The notes under the pieces: model-generated | Database searches by the model: none | Seen by the model: the letters and a program-made list of their open reading frames with translations, nothing else | What the model was told of the DNA's origin: nothing | Shown: positions 34,369-44,221 of the stretch, piece after piece | Numbering within the stretch: the first letter of the stretch is position 1 | Layout of the letters: every line of letters starts with the position of its first letter | DNA from: Acidimicrobiaceae bacterium | Lineage (GTDB): Bacteria; Actinomycetota; Acidimicrobiia; Acidimicrobiales; Ilumatobacteraceae | Length of the DNA stretch: 64,000 nucleotides | NCBI GenBank assembly: GCA_947446815.1 | Contig: CANFGT010000002.1 | Coordinates: 62,001 to 126,000 of the forward strand | Reading direction: 5' to 3' | Program-made: the position numbers and the translations under genes

Positions 34369-34520
34369 TCATCCACAGGCTAACGGGGACTCGAGCCCCT
34401 CGCTCACTGTCTCGGCACCTCGGCTCAATTTGGAGTATCCACAGGCTCTGACTACGGTCATCTTCCCAGCCAAAACCGCTGGGACAGCTATCCACACCCT
34501 GTGGATTGTGCTGTGGACGA
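34369..34520. other. DnaA-box cluster in the rpmH-dnaA gap
   Basis: Three single-mismatch boxes (TCATCCACA 34369-34377, GTATCCACA 34435-34443, CTATCCACA 34488-34496) and two weaker ones (34500-34508 and 34512-34520) lie in the 248 bp between rpmH and dnaA. No perfect box is present. Probably part of the bipartite origin and the dnaA autoregulatory region. Confidence 0.65.
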
Positions 34521-34538
34521 CATCTTAGGAGGCACAAG

Positions 34539-35900
34539 ATGAGCAACCACGAAGCAGTGTGGAACGCAACCGCGCAACTGCTGAAGGCACAGGTCTCGGA
34601 AGGCGTGTGGTTCTCCACATTCAACGACGTCGTCGCTGTTGCAAGCGCGAACGATGCTTTGCATCTACAAGTACCGAACGCACATGTCCACGATCGCATC
34701 GTGACTCGTTATCGCCCACTCGTTGTCGATGCCCTCGACGAGATTGGTGAAAGCGATCGCGAGCTCATCATCGAGATCACAGATCTTGTCGGCGACACGA
34801 CCACTTCAGCAGTCATCGTTGATGACGCACCTGTCCCTGCAACAGTCGTAAACCCCAATAACGGCAAGGGAAACGCGGTTGGCCTCAACCCGCGTTACAC
34901 CTTTGAAAACTTCGTGAAGGGAGCATCGAATCAATTCGCTCTCGCTGCTGCACTTCGCGTTGCAGAAACACCAGCTCGCTCGTACAACCCGTTGTTCATT
35001 TATGGACAAGCCGGACTTGGCAAGACTCACCTGCTCCAAGCAATTGGTTGGTACGTCCATGCGCACTACGCGCATTACGAAGTTCGCTATGTCTCCACCG
35101 AGACTTTCCTGAACGAATACGTTGACGCAATTCGTACAAACACGACCGCAGCGTTCAAACGTCGCTACCGAGACGTCGACGTTTTGCTCATCGATGACAT
35201 CCAATTCATGGAAGGAAAAGAAGGGCTCCAGGAGGAGTTTTTCCACACCTTCAACAGCCTCCACGGCGCCAATAAACAGATCGTGATTTCCTCCGACCGG
35301 ATGCCAGACGCCATTCCGACCCTCGAAGATCGCCTCCGCGGACGATTCCGCTGGGGTCTTATCACCGATATTCAGCCGCCGGACCTCGAAACCCGCCTAG
35401 CAATCCTTCGAAATAAGGCAGACCGGGACAACACCCCGCTTCCTGCTGACGTCCTGGAATTCATTGCCACGAACATCACCTCGAACATCCGTGAATTGGA
35501 AGGCGCCCTCATCCGAGTCACCGCTTATGCCAACCTCACCCGTGAGCCAGCATCCGTGGCAATGGCCGAGCAGCAGTTGGCTGACCTCCTGACGGCCACA
35601 GCGCCCAAGCACCGCACCGACGAGGAAATGCTGAACGAGATCTCGGGTTATCTCGGGTTCTCCGTTGAGGCCCTGAAGGGTAAGTCCCGCCAACGCCCGC
35701 TGGTTTCTGCTCGCCAGATCGCCATGTATGTCTTCCGAGACATGACCGAGCTCAGCTACCCAGCTATCGCCCGTCTCTTCGGCGGCCGCGACCACACCAC
35801 CGTTATCCACGCCGTGGACAAGACCCAGCGCCTCATGCGCGAGGACAAAGCCACGTTCGATCAGGTCACCGACATCATCGGTCGCATCAAGAACTCGTAA
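34539..35900 (+). CDS. dnaA: Chromosomal replication initiator DnaA
   Basis: 453 residues from ATG 34539, 6 bases after AGGAGG; an upstream in-frame start at 34506 is rejected because it lies within the DnaA-box region. Domain I covers about 1-90. The AAA+ domain III has Walker A GQAGLGKT (about 156-163) and Walker B LLIDDIQF (about 214-221). Domain IV carries the DnaA signature GGRDHTTVIHAV near the C-terminus. The linker domain II is short. Confidence 0.99.
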   Translation: MSNHEAVWNATAQLLKAQVSEGVWFSTFNDVVAVASANDALHLQVPNAHVHDRIVTRYRPLVVDALDEIGESDRELIIEITDLVGDTTTSAVIVDDAPVPATVVNPNNGKGNAVGLNPRYTFENFVKGASNQFALAAALRVAETPARSYNPLFIYGQAGLGKTHLLQAIGWYVHAHYAHYEVRYVSTETFLNEYVDAIRTNTTAAFKRRYRDVDVLLIDDIQFMEGKEGLQEEFFHTFNSLHGANKQIVISSDRMPDAIPTLEDRLRGRFRWGLITDIQPPDLETRLAILRNKADRDNTPLPADVLEFIATNITSNIRELEGALIRVTAYANLTREPASVAMAEQQLADLLTATAPKHRTDEEMLNEISGYLGFSVEALKGKSRQRPLVSARQIAMYVFRDMTELSYPAIARLFGGRDHTTVIHAVDKTQRLMREDKATFDQVTDIIGRIKNS

Positions 35901-35978
35901 TAAGAGGGAATGAAGCCTGTGAATCTCGTGGGGACGACCATGTGGACTGCTTGTGAGGCAACGGGGATAAACCCCCTG

Positions 35979-36125
35979 TCATCCACATGCCCACAAGTTG
36001 CACCGATGAAAGATGTGGTTAAGGGGGGTTCGTCGTACACACCCACTTTTCAACAACTGCATGGCTCAGCGGTCGTGCGTCCACAATCCACAGCACCTAT
36101 TACAACTATTACTTACATACATCAC
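35979..36125. other. Probable oriC core between dnaA and dnaN
   Basis: The 284-bp dnaA-dnaN gap holds DnaA-box-like sites at 35979-35987 (TCATCCACA), 36014-36022 (TGTGGTTAA, reverse) and 36084-36092 (CAATCCACA). An AT-rich stretch of T, A and C (36098-36125) follows and could be the unwinding element. Position is the standard actinobacterial origin; the boxes are imperfect. Confidence 0.65.
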
Positions 36126-36184
36126 TTCACGGCCTCGGTAATCGCATCGTCCTACACTTGGCCAACAACCACGAAGGTCAGCGC

Positions 36185-37273
36185 ATGAAGTTCAGAAGCG
36201 AACAAGGAATCCTCGCCGAAGCATTGGGAGCACTCGCTCGTATTGCTTCGTCACGAAACGCAGGAACACCGGCTCTCGCCGGAGTCAAAATGGTTCTCAC
36301 GGGTGACTCACTCGTCGCGTCAAGTACCGACCAAGACATCTCGTTGCAATTCACGATTCCTGTTGGTGGCGACACCGACGGGCAGGGCCTGGTTAGTGCG
36401 CGAATGCTCAACGACATTGTTCGTGTGATGCCAAGCGGCAAGATTACTGTTGAGTTCGCCGGAGACAACGCAACAATTTCCGCGCAGCGGTCTCAGTTCA
36501 CAGTGCCAACACTGAACGCAGTTGATTTCCCACGGACAACAAATGCCGGCGGCGACCCATTCACAATTTCTTCGAACGAATTCAAAGCTGCGCTGTCACA
36601 AGTTGTTCTTGCGGCAAGCACCGATGGCCAAAAATTGCATTTGTCTGCGGTGTTGATGACATCCACCGACAAAGGAATTCGTCTAGTGGCAACAGACGGC
36701 TATCGCCTTGCAATGCGGGATATCACGGGTACCGCTGGTCTCTCTACTGATTCATTCTTGATTCCTGCTCGCGCACTTGCGGAACTCCAACGCCTGTTAG
36801 ACGCATCAGACGAAATCACAATTCGTTTCAATGATTTTGATGCCACGTTCCAGTCGCCAGCAATGACACTGTCAACACGATTAATCAATGCTGACTATCC
36901 GCCGTATCAAACAATCATTCCGAAAAACAACACAAACTCTGCAATTGTGAACCGCGAGGAATTACTTGACGCATTACGCCGCACCCGTGTTCTTGCGAGC
37001 GATATGGCTCCGGTCCGTTTGCGTATGTCAAGCGAAGGCGCGCGCCTCACTGTTCAACTCACCGACGGATCAACAAGTGTTGAAGATATTGATGCGCGCT
37101 TCACAGGCGAAGACATCACCGTTGCATTTAATTCTGAATACCTGGCGAATGGTGTCGACGCATGCGGCACAGAAGAAGTCACTATTACGACAAGTATTCC
37201 GAGCAAGCCAGCAATCATTAGTCCTGTTGGTGATGACGCTTATCTCTACTTGTTGATGCCGCAACGTCTCTGA
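36185..37273 (+). CDS. dnaN: DNA polymerase III beta sliding clamp
   Basis: 362 residues from ATG 36185 (MKFRSEQGILAEAL); the TTG at 36158 is rejected. The three-fold clamp repeat is discernible, and the C-terminal segment DDAYLYLLMPQRL is typical. It encircles DNA and tethers polymerase III. The recF gene starts 1 bp after its stop. Confidence 0.98.
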   Translation: MKFRSEQGILAEALGALARIASSRNAGTPALAGVKMVLTGDSLVASSTDQDISLQFTIPVGGDTDGQGLVSARMLNDIVRVMPSGKITVEFAGDNATISAQRSQFTVPTLNAVDFPRTTNAGGDPFTISSNEFKAALSQVVLAASTDGQKLHLSAVLMTSTDKGIRLVATDGYRLAMRDITGTAGLSTDSFLIPARALAELQRLLDASDEITIRFNDFDATFQSPAMTLSTRLINADYPPYQTIIPKNNTNSAIVNREELLDALRRTRVLASDMAPVRLRMSSEGARLTVQLTDGSTSVEDIDARFTGEDITVAFNSEYLANGVDACGTEEVTITTSIPSKPAIISPVGDDAYLYLLMPQRL

Positions 37274-37274
37274 C

Positions 37275-38372
37275 GTGATCCGGCGCATCGAACTCACAGA
37301 CTTCCGCGTGTATCAACACGCAGTGATTGAGTTAAACAAAGGCGTCACTGCAGTCATCGGTCGCAACGCACAAGGAAAAACGAGCCTTGCTGAGGCGATG
37401 AGTTATCTCTCAACACTGCAAAGTTTTCGCGGGGTGCCGAACGATGCATTGGTGCGTGAAGGCGCAGACACTGCGTACATTCGCGCAGAGATTGTTCATG
37501 ATGACGGCCGCGAAATTTTGGTGGAAGCGGAAATTAATCGAGCGGGACGCAACCGCGTTCTTGTCAATAAACAAAAACTCGGCCGTGTCCGCGACCTTCT
37601 TGGTGTTGTCCGCTCGACAGTGTTCGCTCCAACAGACCTTCAACTTGTATACGAAGGCCCGTCGGTACGCCGCGACATGCTTGATGATGCACTCGTCGCG
37701 TTGGCACCAAAAAACGATGCGCTTCGCCTCGACGTGGAACGCATCATCAAACAACGAAACACTTTGTTGAAGCAATCGTTCGGCAAGTTGAGCCCCGAGA
37801 TCGAAATGACGCTTGACGTGTGGGACATTCAGTTGACACAAAAGGGAACCCAACTGGGAGAGGCTCGGGCAAAACTGATTGCTCGCCTCACTCCATTTGT
37901 TCGCGAGGCGTATGAATCTCTAGCGGGCGAAGCAACCGCTGTGGACCTTGTGTACGAACCTGAATGGCGCCGTCTTGGCCTTGGGGCATGTCTGGCAGAA
38001 GCGCGCCAAGAAGACGTCCGCCGAGCCATTACGTCCGTAGGGCCGCATCGAGATGATGTGGTCCTGCAAATCAAGGGAATGTCGGCAAAAAACCATGCTT
38101 CGCAAGGGGAGTGCCGCACTCTGGCGCTGGCGCTTCGCTTGGGAATCCATCGCTTAGTCACAGAAGTGGCCGGAACTGCTCCGTTATTAGTTCTTGACGA
38201 CGTACTTTCCGAGCTAGACCCGCACCGATGTGAGGCACTCCTGCGCCACATGCCCGAAGGCCAAGTACTTATTACGACAGCTCAAGTTCTGCCGCCAGCG
38301 GCTCATCCAGACACAATCATTCACATTGCTCACGGCATGGTCGTGCCGTCGCTTGAAGACGAAGGTCAATGA
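37275..38372 (+). CDS. recF: DNA replication and repair protein RecF
   Basis: 365 residues from GTG 37275. SMC-like ATPase that loads RecA at gaps. Walker A GRNAQGKT (about 29-36), signature SQGECRTLALALRLG (about 275-289), and Walker B LLVLDDVLSELD (about 306-317) are all intact. It lies between dnaN and the DUF721 gene, the universal order. Confidence 0.97.
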   Translation: MIRRIELTDFRVYQHAVIELNKGVTAVIGRNAQGKTSLAEAMSYLSTLQSFRGVPNDALVREGADTAYIRAEIVHDDGREILVEAEINRAGRNRVLVNKQKLGRVRDLLGVVRSTVFAPTDLQLVYEGPSVRRDMLDDALVALAPKNDALRLDVERIIKQRNTLLKQSFGKLSPEIEMTLDVWDIQLTQKGTQLGEARAKLIARLTPFVREAYESLAGEATAVDLVYEPEWRRLGLGACLAEARQEDVRRAITSVGPHRDDVVLQIKGMSAKNHASQGECRTLALALRLGIHRLVTEVAGTAPLLVLDDVLSELDPHRCEALLRHMPEGQVLITTAQVLPPAAHPDTIIHIAHGMVVPSLEDEGQ

Positions 38373-38375
38373 GCC

Positions 38376-38699
38376 GTGATGAACGAGGAAGAATTCAACC
38401 CAGGGAAACCGCCCCGCGCGCTGAACGAGGTGTTGGGCAAAGTTCTGCGCCGGATGAAGGTCTCTGATGAGACCACTGCGCTGGGTGTCTTTTCGCATTG
38501 GCGTGAAATTGTCGGCGATTCGATTGCGGACAACGTTGTTCCCAAACGTCTCGAAAAACGTCGACTGACCGTTGAGGTAGAAGATCCTGCGTGGGCGACA
38601 CAATTGAAGTTCCTCGAATCGCAATTGTTGTCCACATTGAAAGCGCACGTTGGTGATGAAGTTGATTCTCTCGACATCAAGGTGCGACGTTCCCGATAA
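38376..38699 (+). CDS. dciA: DUF721/DciA-like helicase-loading protein
   Basis: 107 residues; GTG 38376 is immediately followed by ATG 38379, either of which may be used. DUF721 core includes FSHWREIVGDSIADNVVPKRLEKRRLTVEV, cited by its ends, and AWATQLKFLESQLL (about 65-78). DciA-type proteins load or assist DnaB in bacteria lacking DnaC or DnaI. Actinobacterial DciA is encoded between recF and gyrB as here. Confidence 0.92.
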   Translation: MMNEEEFNPGKPPRALNEVLGKVLRRMKVSDETTALGVFSHWREIVGDSIADNVVPKRLEKRRLTVEVEDPAWATQLKFLESQLLSTLKAHVGDEVDSLDIKVRRSR

Positions 38700-38731
38700 C
38701 GACACCCCCACATTGTTAGGATGTTTGAACA

Positions 38732-40690
38732 ATGTCTGCATCTAAAAAGAACCCGTCGGCTGACTACGGCGCAAAGGACATTCAAGTTCTCGAAGGACTC
38801 GATCCTGTTCGTAAGCGCCCCGGTATGTACATCGGATCAACTGGTCTCGCCGGTCTCCATCACCTCATTTGGGAAGTCGTCGACAACGCAGTCGACGAAG
38901 CAATGGCGGGATTCTGTGACCGCGTTGGCATCACACTTCTCGCCGACGGCGGATGCCGTGTTGACGACAACGGTCGCGGGATTCCGGTCGACCCATATCC
39001 ATCAGGTCCACACAAGGGCAAGAGCGCGGCAGAAGTCGTTCTGACCGTCTTGCACGCTGGCGGTAAGTTCGGCGGCGAGGGCTACAAGGTCTCGGGCGGC
39101 CTCCACGGTGTTGGTGTGTCGGTTGTGAACGCTTTGTCCACCAAGGTCTTATTGGAAATCGACCGTGGCGGTGACCGTTTCACCATGGAATTCGGCGACG
39201 GCGGCAAGCTGAAGCAGAAGTTGGTCAAAGAAGGAAAATCCCCCGCCAAGGGCCGCAAAACTGGCACGTCGGTCACCTTCTATCCAGACCCAACAATTTT
39301 TGCTTCTGAGGGCGTGGAGTTTGTTTCACGCACCGTCTTAGAGCGTTTGCAAACAATGGCCTTCCTTAATAAGAACCTTGAAGTTGTCTTCGAGGATCAA
39401 CGCGAGGGCAAAGAGAAGACAGAAACGTTCCAGTACAAGGGCGGCATTGTCGACTTCGTCAAGCACCTCAACCAGTCGAAGGAATCGCTCTTCAACAAGG
39501 TTGCTTCATTTGAAGACGAAGACGAAGAAGAAGGCATGCAGCTGGACATCGCCATTCAGTGGAACATGGGCTACTACGAAGGCATCCACGGATACGCCAA
39601 CGGTATTTCCACCACAGAAGGCGGCATGCACGTCGAAGGTTTCAAAACTGCACTCACGTCAGTCATGAACAAGTACGCACGCGAGAAGAATCTTCTCAAA
39701 GAAAAAGACGACAACCTTCTCGGCGAAGACATTCGCGAAGGCATCACCGCCATTGTTGCGGTGAAGTTGCGCGAACCACAGTTCGAAGGCCAGACCAAAG
39801 CGAAGCTGGGCAACGTTCCGATGCGCTCGTTCGTGCAGAAGAGCACCAATAAGTACTTGGCGGAATGGTTTGAAGAAAACCCCACCGAAGCAAACAAGGT
39901 GGTCAAGAAAGCAGTTGCTGCAGCGCAAGCTCGTCTTGCTGCAAAGAATGCACGTAACGCAGTTCGTCGCAAGACAGCACTTTCCGGCGCAGGTATGCCT
40001 GACAAGTTGAAAGACTGCGGCAGCAGCAAGCCCGAAGAAAGCGAATTGTTCATCGTGGAAGGTGACTCTGCAGGCGGTACAGCAGTCGACGCACGCGATC
40101 CACGCACACAAGCAATTCTTCCGATTCGCGGAAAGATCCTCAACGTTGAGCGCGCGCGCCTCGACAAGATGTTGAAGAACAATGAAATTCAGGCGCTCAT
40201 CACCGCAATCGGCGGCGGCGTAGGCGAAGAGTTCGATGTTTCAAAAGCTCGTTATCACAAGATCATTGCGTTAGCGGATGCTGACGTCGACGGCAGTCAT
40301 ATTCGTACGTTGCTTCTTACGTTCTTCTATCGACAGATGAAGCCAATGGTTGAAGCCGGGTACATCTACATCGCGCAGCCACCTCTTTTCTCTACAGAAG
40401 TAGGCAAAGAAAAGGTGTATCTCAAGGACGACGCAGCAAAGACTGCTTTCCTTGCGGAACGACCAAATCACAAAAAGGAATTCCAACGCCTGAAGGGTCT
40501 TGGCGAAATGGACTGGGAAGAGCTGAAGAGCACCACCATGGATTCCATGACTCGCACACTGTTGCAAGTCACTGTTGAAGAAGCAGCAATTGCAGACGAT
40601 GTCGTCAGCGTCCTCATGGGCGACGACGTTGAGAGTCGCAAGAAGTTCATCACCACCAACGCACGCGACGTGCGCAACCTCGACTTCTAA
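38732..40690 (+). CDS. gyrB: DNA gyrase subunit B
   Basis: 652 residues. ATPase subunit with the GHKL domain: EVVDNAVDEAMAG (about 46-58), DDNGRGIPV (about 72-80) and GGLHGVGVSVVNALS. The TOPRIM domain has EGDSAGG (about 441-447) and DADVDGSHI. No insertions relative to the actinobacterial form. It starts 32 bp after dciA and is followed by gyrA. Confidence 0.99.
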   Translation: MSASKKNPSADYGAKDIQVLEGLDPVRKRPGMYIGSTGLAGLHHLIWEVVDNAVDEAMAGFCDRVGITLLADGGCRVDDNGRGIPVDPYPSGPHKGKSAAEVVLTVLHAGGKFGGEGYKVSGGLHGVGVSVVNALSTKVLLEIDRGGDRFTMEFGDGGKLKQKLVKEGKSPAKGRKTGTSVTFYPDPTIFASEGVEFVSRTVLERLQTMAFLNKNLEVVFEDQREGKEKTETFQYKGGIVDFVKHLNQSKESLFNKVASFEDEDEEEGMQLDIAIQWNMGYYEGIHGYANGISTTEGGMHVEGFKTALTSVMNKYAREKNLLKEKDDNLLGEDIREGITAIVAVKLREPQFEGQTKAKLGNVPMRSFVQKSTNKYLAEWFEENPTEANKVVKKAVAAAQARLAAKNARNAVRRKTALSGAGMPDKLKDCGSSKPEESELFIVEGDSAGGTAVDARDPRTQAILPIRGKILNVERARLDKMLKNNEIQALITAIGGGVGEEFDVSKARYHKIIALADADVDGSHIRTLLLTFFYRQMKPMVEAGYIYIAQPPLFSTEVGKEKVYLKDDAAKTAFLAERPNHKKEFQRLKGLGEMDWEELKSTTMDSMTRTLLQVTVEEAAIADDVVSVLMGDDVESRKKFITTNARDVRNLDF

Positions 40691-40708
40691 TACGGGCAGG
40701 AACCACAC

Positions 40709-43153
40709 ATGAGTGACAACCCAAATCTGTTTGACCAGATCCAGCCTGTTCCGCTACAGGACGAAATGGAACGTTCGTTCCTTGACTACTCAATGTCCGT
40801 CATCATGTCGCGCGCATTGCCCGACGTACGTGACGGACTGAAGCCAGTGCACCGCCGAATCATTTGGGATATGGAGCAGCAGGGATTCCGACCTGATCGC
40901 CCATTCGTCAAGTGCGCGCGTGTTACAGGCGACACCATGGCGCGTTATCACCCACACGGTGACAGCGCTATTTACGACGCGTTGGTGCGTATGGCACAGC
41001 CATTCTCTTTGCGCCACACGCTCATTGATTTCCACGGCAACTATGGCTCGCCCGACTTTGGTCCTGCCGCTGCTCGTTATACCGAGTCGCGTCTTCATTC
41101 ATTAGCAATGCAGTTGCTCGCCGGCATCGACGAGAACACCGTCGACATGATTCCGAACTATGACGGAACTTCAGAAGAGCCCCAAGTTCTTCCTGCACGC
41201 TTCCCGAACTTGTTGGTCAATGGCAGCCAAGGCATTGCTGTCGGTATGGCAACGAGCATTCCTCCGCACAACTTGGGCGAAGTGATTGATGCAACCTTGC
41301 ATCTCATCGACAATCCAGAGTCAACACCAGAAGACCTCATGAAGTTCGTGATGGGCCCCGACTTCCCAACAGGCGGATTCATCCTTGGTCGCGCGGGTAT
41401 TCAAGATGCATACCGCACAGGCCGCGGCAGTATCAAGACACGCGCAAAAGCAGTCATTGAAGAAAATCGTGCAGGACGCATGGAAATTCTGGTGACGGAG
41501 CTTCCGTATCAAACAAGCTGTTCATCAATCGCTGCACGTATTCAAGAACTCGTCGACAACGGCGACCTTGAAGGAATCGCAGACGTCAACGACGGTTCTG
41601 CCGGCGGCAAGACAAGCCTTTCTATTTTGCTGAAGCGCGATGCAAACGCCAATGTTGTTCTCAACAACTTGTACAAGATGACATCGCTGCAGTCCAGCTT
41701 CCCTGTGAACATGGTCGCTCTTGTTGACGGTGTTCCTCGCACTGTGAACCTGGCTGATGCACTCAACGGCTACGTACGTCACCAACTTGAAGTTGTTACT
41801 CGCCGTACACAGTTCCGTCTCGACAAAGCAAAAGACCGCGGTCACATTCTTGAAGGTCGCATCAAGGCTCTCAACGTCATTGATCAAATCATCAAACTGA
41901 TTCGTGAAAGCGAAGATGCTGGTGCTGCGAAAGATGCGTTGATGACAAAGCCGTTCGAGTTCTCTGAACGCCAGGCCGTCGACATTCTTGATATGCAGCT
42001 GCGTCAGCTCACACGCTTGTCACGCATTGACCTTGAAAAAGAACTCGGCGATGTGCAGGAGCGCATCAAGGAATACGAGTCAATCCTGGCATCCGACGCC
42101 AAACTGCGTACCGTCATTAAAGACGAGATGTCAGAGATTCGCGAAAAGTTCGCGACCGATCGCATCTGCAAGATCATTAATGATTCTGGCGAGATGGCTC
42201 TTGAAGATCTCGTCGACGACAAAGAGTTCGTGATTGTGATGACACAGGCGCAGTACGTCAAGGCAGTTCCTGCAAGTGCGTTCCGTGCACAAGCTCGTGG
42301 TGGTCGTGGCGTCAAGGGCGCAACGCTGAAAGAAGACGACCTTGTGCGCCGCGTGATTTTCACGACAGCGCATGCATATCTCTTGTTCTTCTCAAACCGC
42401 GGACGCGTATACAAGTTGCGAGCAGCCGACATTCCGGAACGCGAACGCACGGCAAAGGGCATTCCTATTGTCAACTTGTTGCCACTGCAAGCCGGTGAAA
42501 CGATTCAGGCAATTATCGACACGCGGGAGTTCCCTGGCGAGCGGTTCTTGTTCTTTGTCACCAAGTCGGGGCAAGTTAAAAAGACAGCATTCGATGCGTA
42601 CAACAACAGCCGCCGCGATGGCCTGATTGCCCTCAATCTCAAGGACAATGATGAGCTTGTTCGCGTGATTGAAACATCAGGCGATGACGACATCTTCATT
42701 GTCAGTCGTTCTGGTCAGGTCATTCGATTCGCCGAAGCAGAAGTGCGCCCGATGGGTCGTACTGCAACAGGTGTTCGTGGCATGAAGTTAAAGCCGGGCG
42801 ACGAAGTGGTGTCAGCGGACCCAGGACGCGGAGATGATGCTTTGCTCATGATTTCTGATGCTGGTTATGCGAAGCGCACGCAGATCGCACAGTTCCCTCG
42901 CAAGGGTCGAGGCACACAGGGCGTCATTGGCGTCAAGTTGTCCGACAAGAAGGGACACGTGGTTGCCGCATTCATGGTGGGTCTCGATGACGAGATTGTT
43001 GCCATTGCATCAAACGGTGTTGCGATGCGTACCGAGGTCAAGCAGATCTCCAGTCAAGGACGCTCCGCTTCTGGCGTGCGTCTGATGAATCTTGACGATG
43101 GAGCAACTGTTGCATCTGTGGCACCAATCCTCGCGGCGGACGACGCCGAATAA
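40709..43153 (+). CDS. gyrA: DNA gyrase subunit A
   Basis: 814 residues. The catalytic tyrosine is about Tyr124 in AARYTESRL. The quinolone-determining region reads HPHGDSAIYD (81-90), with serine and aspartate at the positions equivalent to E. coli Ser83 and Asp87. The C-terminal beta-pinwheel includes a GyrA-box variant ARGGRGVKG. No intein is present. The start follows an AGGAA site. Confidence 0.99.
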   Translation: MSDNPNLFDQIQPVPLQDEMERSFLDYSMSVIMSRALPDVRDGLKPVHRRIIWDMEQQGFRPDRPFVKCARVTGDTMARYHPHGDSAIYDALVRMAQPFSLRHTLIDFHGNYGSPDFGPAAARYTESRLHSLAMQLLAGIDENTVDMIPNYDGTSEEPQVLPARFPNLLVNGSQGIAVGMATSIPPHNLGEVIDATLHLIDNPESTPEDLMKFVMGPDFPTGGFILGRAGIQDAYRTGRGSIKTRAKAVIEENRAGRMEILVTELPYQTSCSSIAARIQELVDNGDLEGIADVNDGSAGGKTSLSILLKRDANANVVLNNLYKMTSLQSSFPVNMVALVDGVPRTVNLADALNGYVRHQLEVVTRRTQFRLDKAKDRGHILEGRIKALNVIDQIIKLIRESEDAGAAKDALMTKPFEFSERQAVDILDMQLRQLTRLSRIDLEKELGDVQERIKEYESILASDAKLRTVIKDEMSEIREKFATDRICKIINDSGEMALEDLVDDKEFVIVMTQAQYVKAVPASAFRAQARGGRGVKGATLKEDDLVRRVIFTTAHAYLLFFSNRGRVYKLRAADIPERERTAKGIPIVNLLPLQAGETIQAIIDTREFPGERFLFFVTKSGQVKKTAFDAYNNSRRDGLIALNLKDNDELVRVIETSGDDDIFIVSRSGQVIRFAEAEVRPMGRTATGVRGMKLKPGDEVVSADPGRGDDALLMISDAGYAKRTQIAQFPRKGRGTQGVIGVKLSDKKGHVVAAFMVGLDDEIVAIASNGVAMRTEVKQISSQGRSASGVRLMNLDDGATVASVAPILAADDAE

Positions 43154-43157
43154 TTCT

Positions 43158-43481
43158 GTGCTGGCGTTATTGCAACGCCCGTATGAACATCATCAACGCG
43201 GGAGCATTTCTGTCCTCAGCCTTGTATGGATTGCTTTCACTCTTCTTGGTGTTGTCACCATTTCTCACGCGACGGAAGTTCTGCAATTACGTGCCCGCGC
43301 GCAAGAATCTGCAGATTCAATTTCTTTGGCAGCAGCCGTGGAGGGCGAAGCAGCAGCACATCGATTAGAGCATTTGCTCGATGCCACGATCACTCATCTG
43401 TCTTTTAACAACGGCGTGGCAACGGTTGACATCATCCAAGGTTCTTATGCAGCAACGTCATCTGCGTCGGCGGGCCCTTGA
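43158..43481 (+). CDS. TadE/secretion-neighbourhood-like small membrane protein
   Basis: 107 residues from GTG 43158, 4 bp after gyrA. After a basic start (QRPYEHHQRGS) comes one membrane helix (about 23-42), then a helix rich in Ala and Glu (LQLRARAQESADSISLAAA). This layout resembles the TadE-like Flp-pilus and secretion proteins whose N-terminus ends in RGS. No Tad genes are present in the window. An in-frame extension back into gyrA is rejected. Family membership is tentative. Confidence 0.7.
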   Translation: MLALLQRPYEHHQRGSISVLSLVWIAFTLLGVVTISHATEVLQLRARAQESADSISLAAAVEGEAAAHRLEHLLDATITHLSFNNGVATVDIIQGSYAATSSASAGP

Positions 43482-43517
43482 CCGGTTCGTACGGCTTCTA
43501 CTCACTACGCTCAGAGC

Positions 43518-43940
43518 ATGTCCTCCACGACCAATACCTCAGGCCCACGTCGTCGCGTTCGTCGCGTCACGCGTGTCATCAGAGATGTTGATGCGTGGAG
43601 CGTCTTTAAGGTTGGTCTCATTTTTCATGCTGCGCTGTACCTCGTTCTCATGATCACTGGTGTGTTGCTGTGGAATGTCGGCAGTGCGACCGGCACCATC
43701 AAGAACGTCGAGCAATTCATGGAATCTTTTGGCTGGGACTCCTTCACCTTTAAGGGCGGGGCCATGTTTCAGGCCTACGCAGTGCTTGGAATCTTCGGAA
43801 TTGCCCTCGGAACGGGCATTTGGGTGCTCGGAGCGGTGGTTTTCAACCTCATCACAGAGCTGGTGGGCGGAATTCGGGTCACTGTGCTGGAAGAAGAAGT
43901 GGTCGTCCGGCCGGTTGAGCCCGGCCAACCTCACAGATAG
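43518..43940 (+). CDS. DUF3566 membrane protein
   Basis: 140 residues. A basic, disordered N-terminus (about 1-22) precedes the DUF3566 domain with two membrane helices (about 34-56 and 88-112) and a cytoplasmic tail. This is the family encoded after gyrA in many actinobacteria (Rv0007 in M. tuberculosis), where it is suspected to act near cell division. tRNA-Ile follows after 17 bp. Confidence 0.9.
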   Translation: MSSTTNTSGPRRRVRRVTRVIRDVDAWSVFKVGLIFHAALYLVLMITGVLLWNVGSATGTIKNVEQFMESFGWDSFTFKGGAMFQAYAVLGIFGIALGTGIWVLGAVVFNLITELVGGIRVTVLEEEVVVRPVEPGQPHR

Positions 43941-43957
43941 AGTTCTAAGTCCCGTGA

Positions 43958-44034
43958 GGGGCTATAGCTCAGTCGGTTAGAGCGCATCCCTGATAAGGAT
44001 GAGGTCGCAAGTTCGATTCTTGCTAGCCCCACCA
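43958..44034 (+). tRNA. tRNA-Ile (GAT)
   Basis: Cloverleaf with acceptor GGGGCTA/TAGCCCC, D arm with GTTAGAGC, anticodon loop CTGATAA giving GAT, T arm with GTTCGATTC, discriminator A and encoded CCA (44032-44034). Location after gyrA is conserved in actinobacteria. Confidence 0.98.
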
Positions 44035-44084
44035 ACAAACCCATCGACTCCCGATGGGTAGGTCCCCACTGCGAGGAGGCTGCC

Positions 44085-44216
44085 GTGAAATTCATCCGCC
44101 AAGCCTTTATCGCTATTTCTTTGGGCTCCATGGTTGCTGCAGTCCTTCGTCGCCGCACCAAAGTCGTTGTCGCTCCCCAGCAGGGTGGGTGGCGCGAGGT
44201 CACACCACAGCGTTGA
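44085..44216 (+). CDS. 43-residue membrane-associated small protein
   Basis: 43 residues from GTG 44085, preceded by a strong GAGGAGG site 5 bases upstream. It begins MKFIRQAFIAISLGSMVAAV, one short hydrophobic helix, then a basic stretch and a hydrophilic tail ending TPQR. The next gene starts 5 bp after its stop. Too short for usual cutoffs. It occupies a place near gyrA and tRNA-Ile where actinobacteria carry other tiny membrane proteins such as DLW-39, but lacks the DLW motif. Confidence 0.6.
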   Translation: MKFIRQAFIAISLGSMVAAVLRRRTKVVVAPQQGGWREVTPQR

Positions 44217-44221
44217 ACACC

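Noticed and set aside
44040-44058. CCCATCG/CGATGGG hairpin after tRNA-Ile as a terminator
   Set aside because: 7-bp stem without a T-run, followed at once by a well-placed ribosome binding site; more likely a processing structure or chance.
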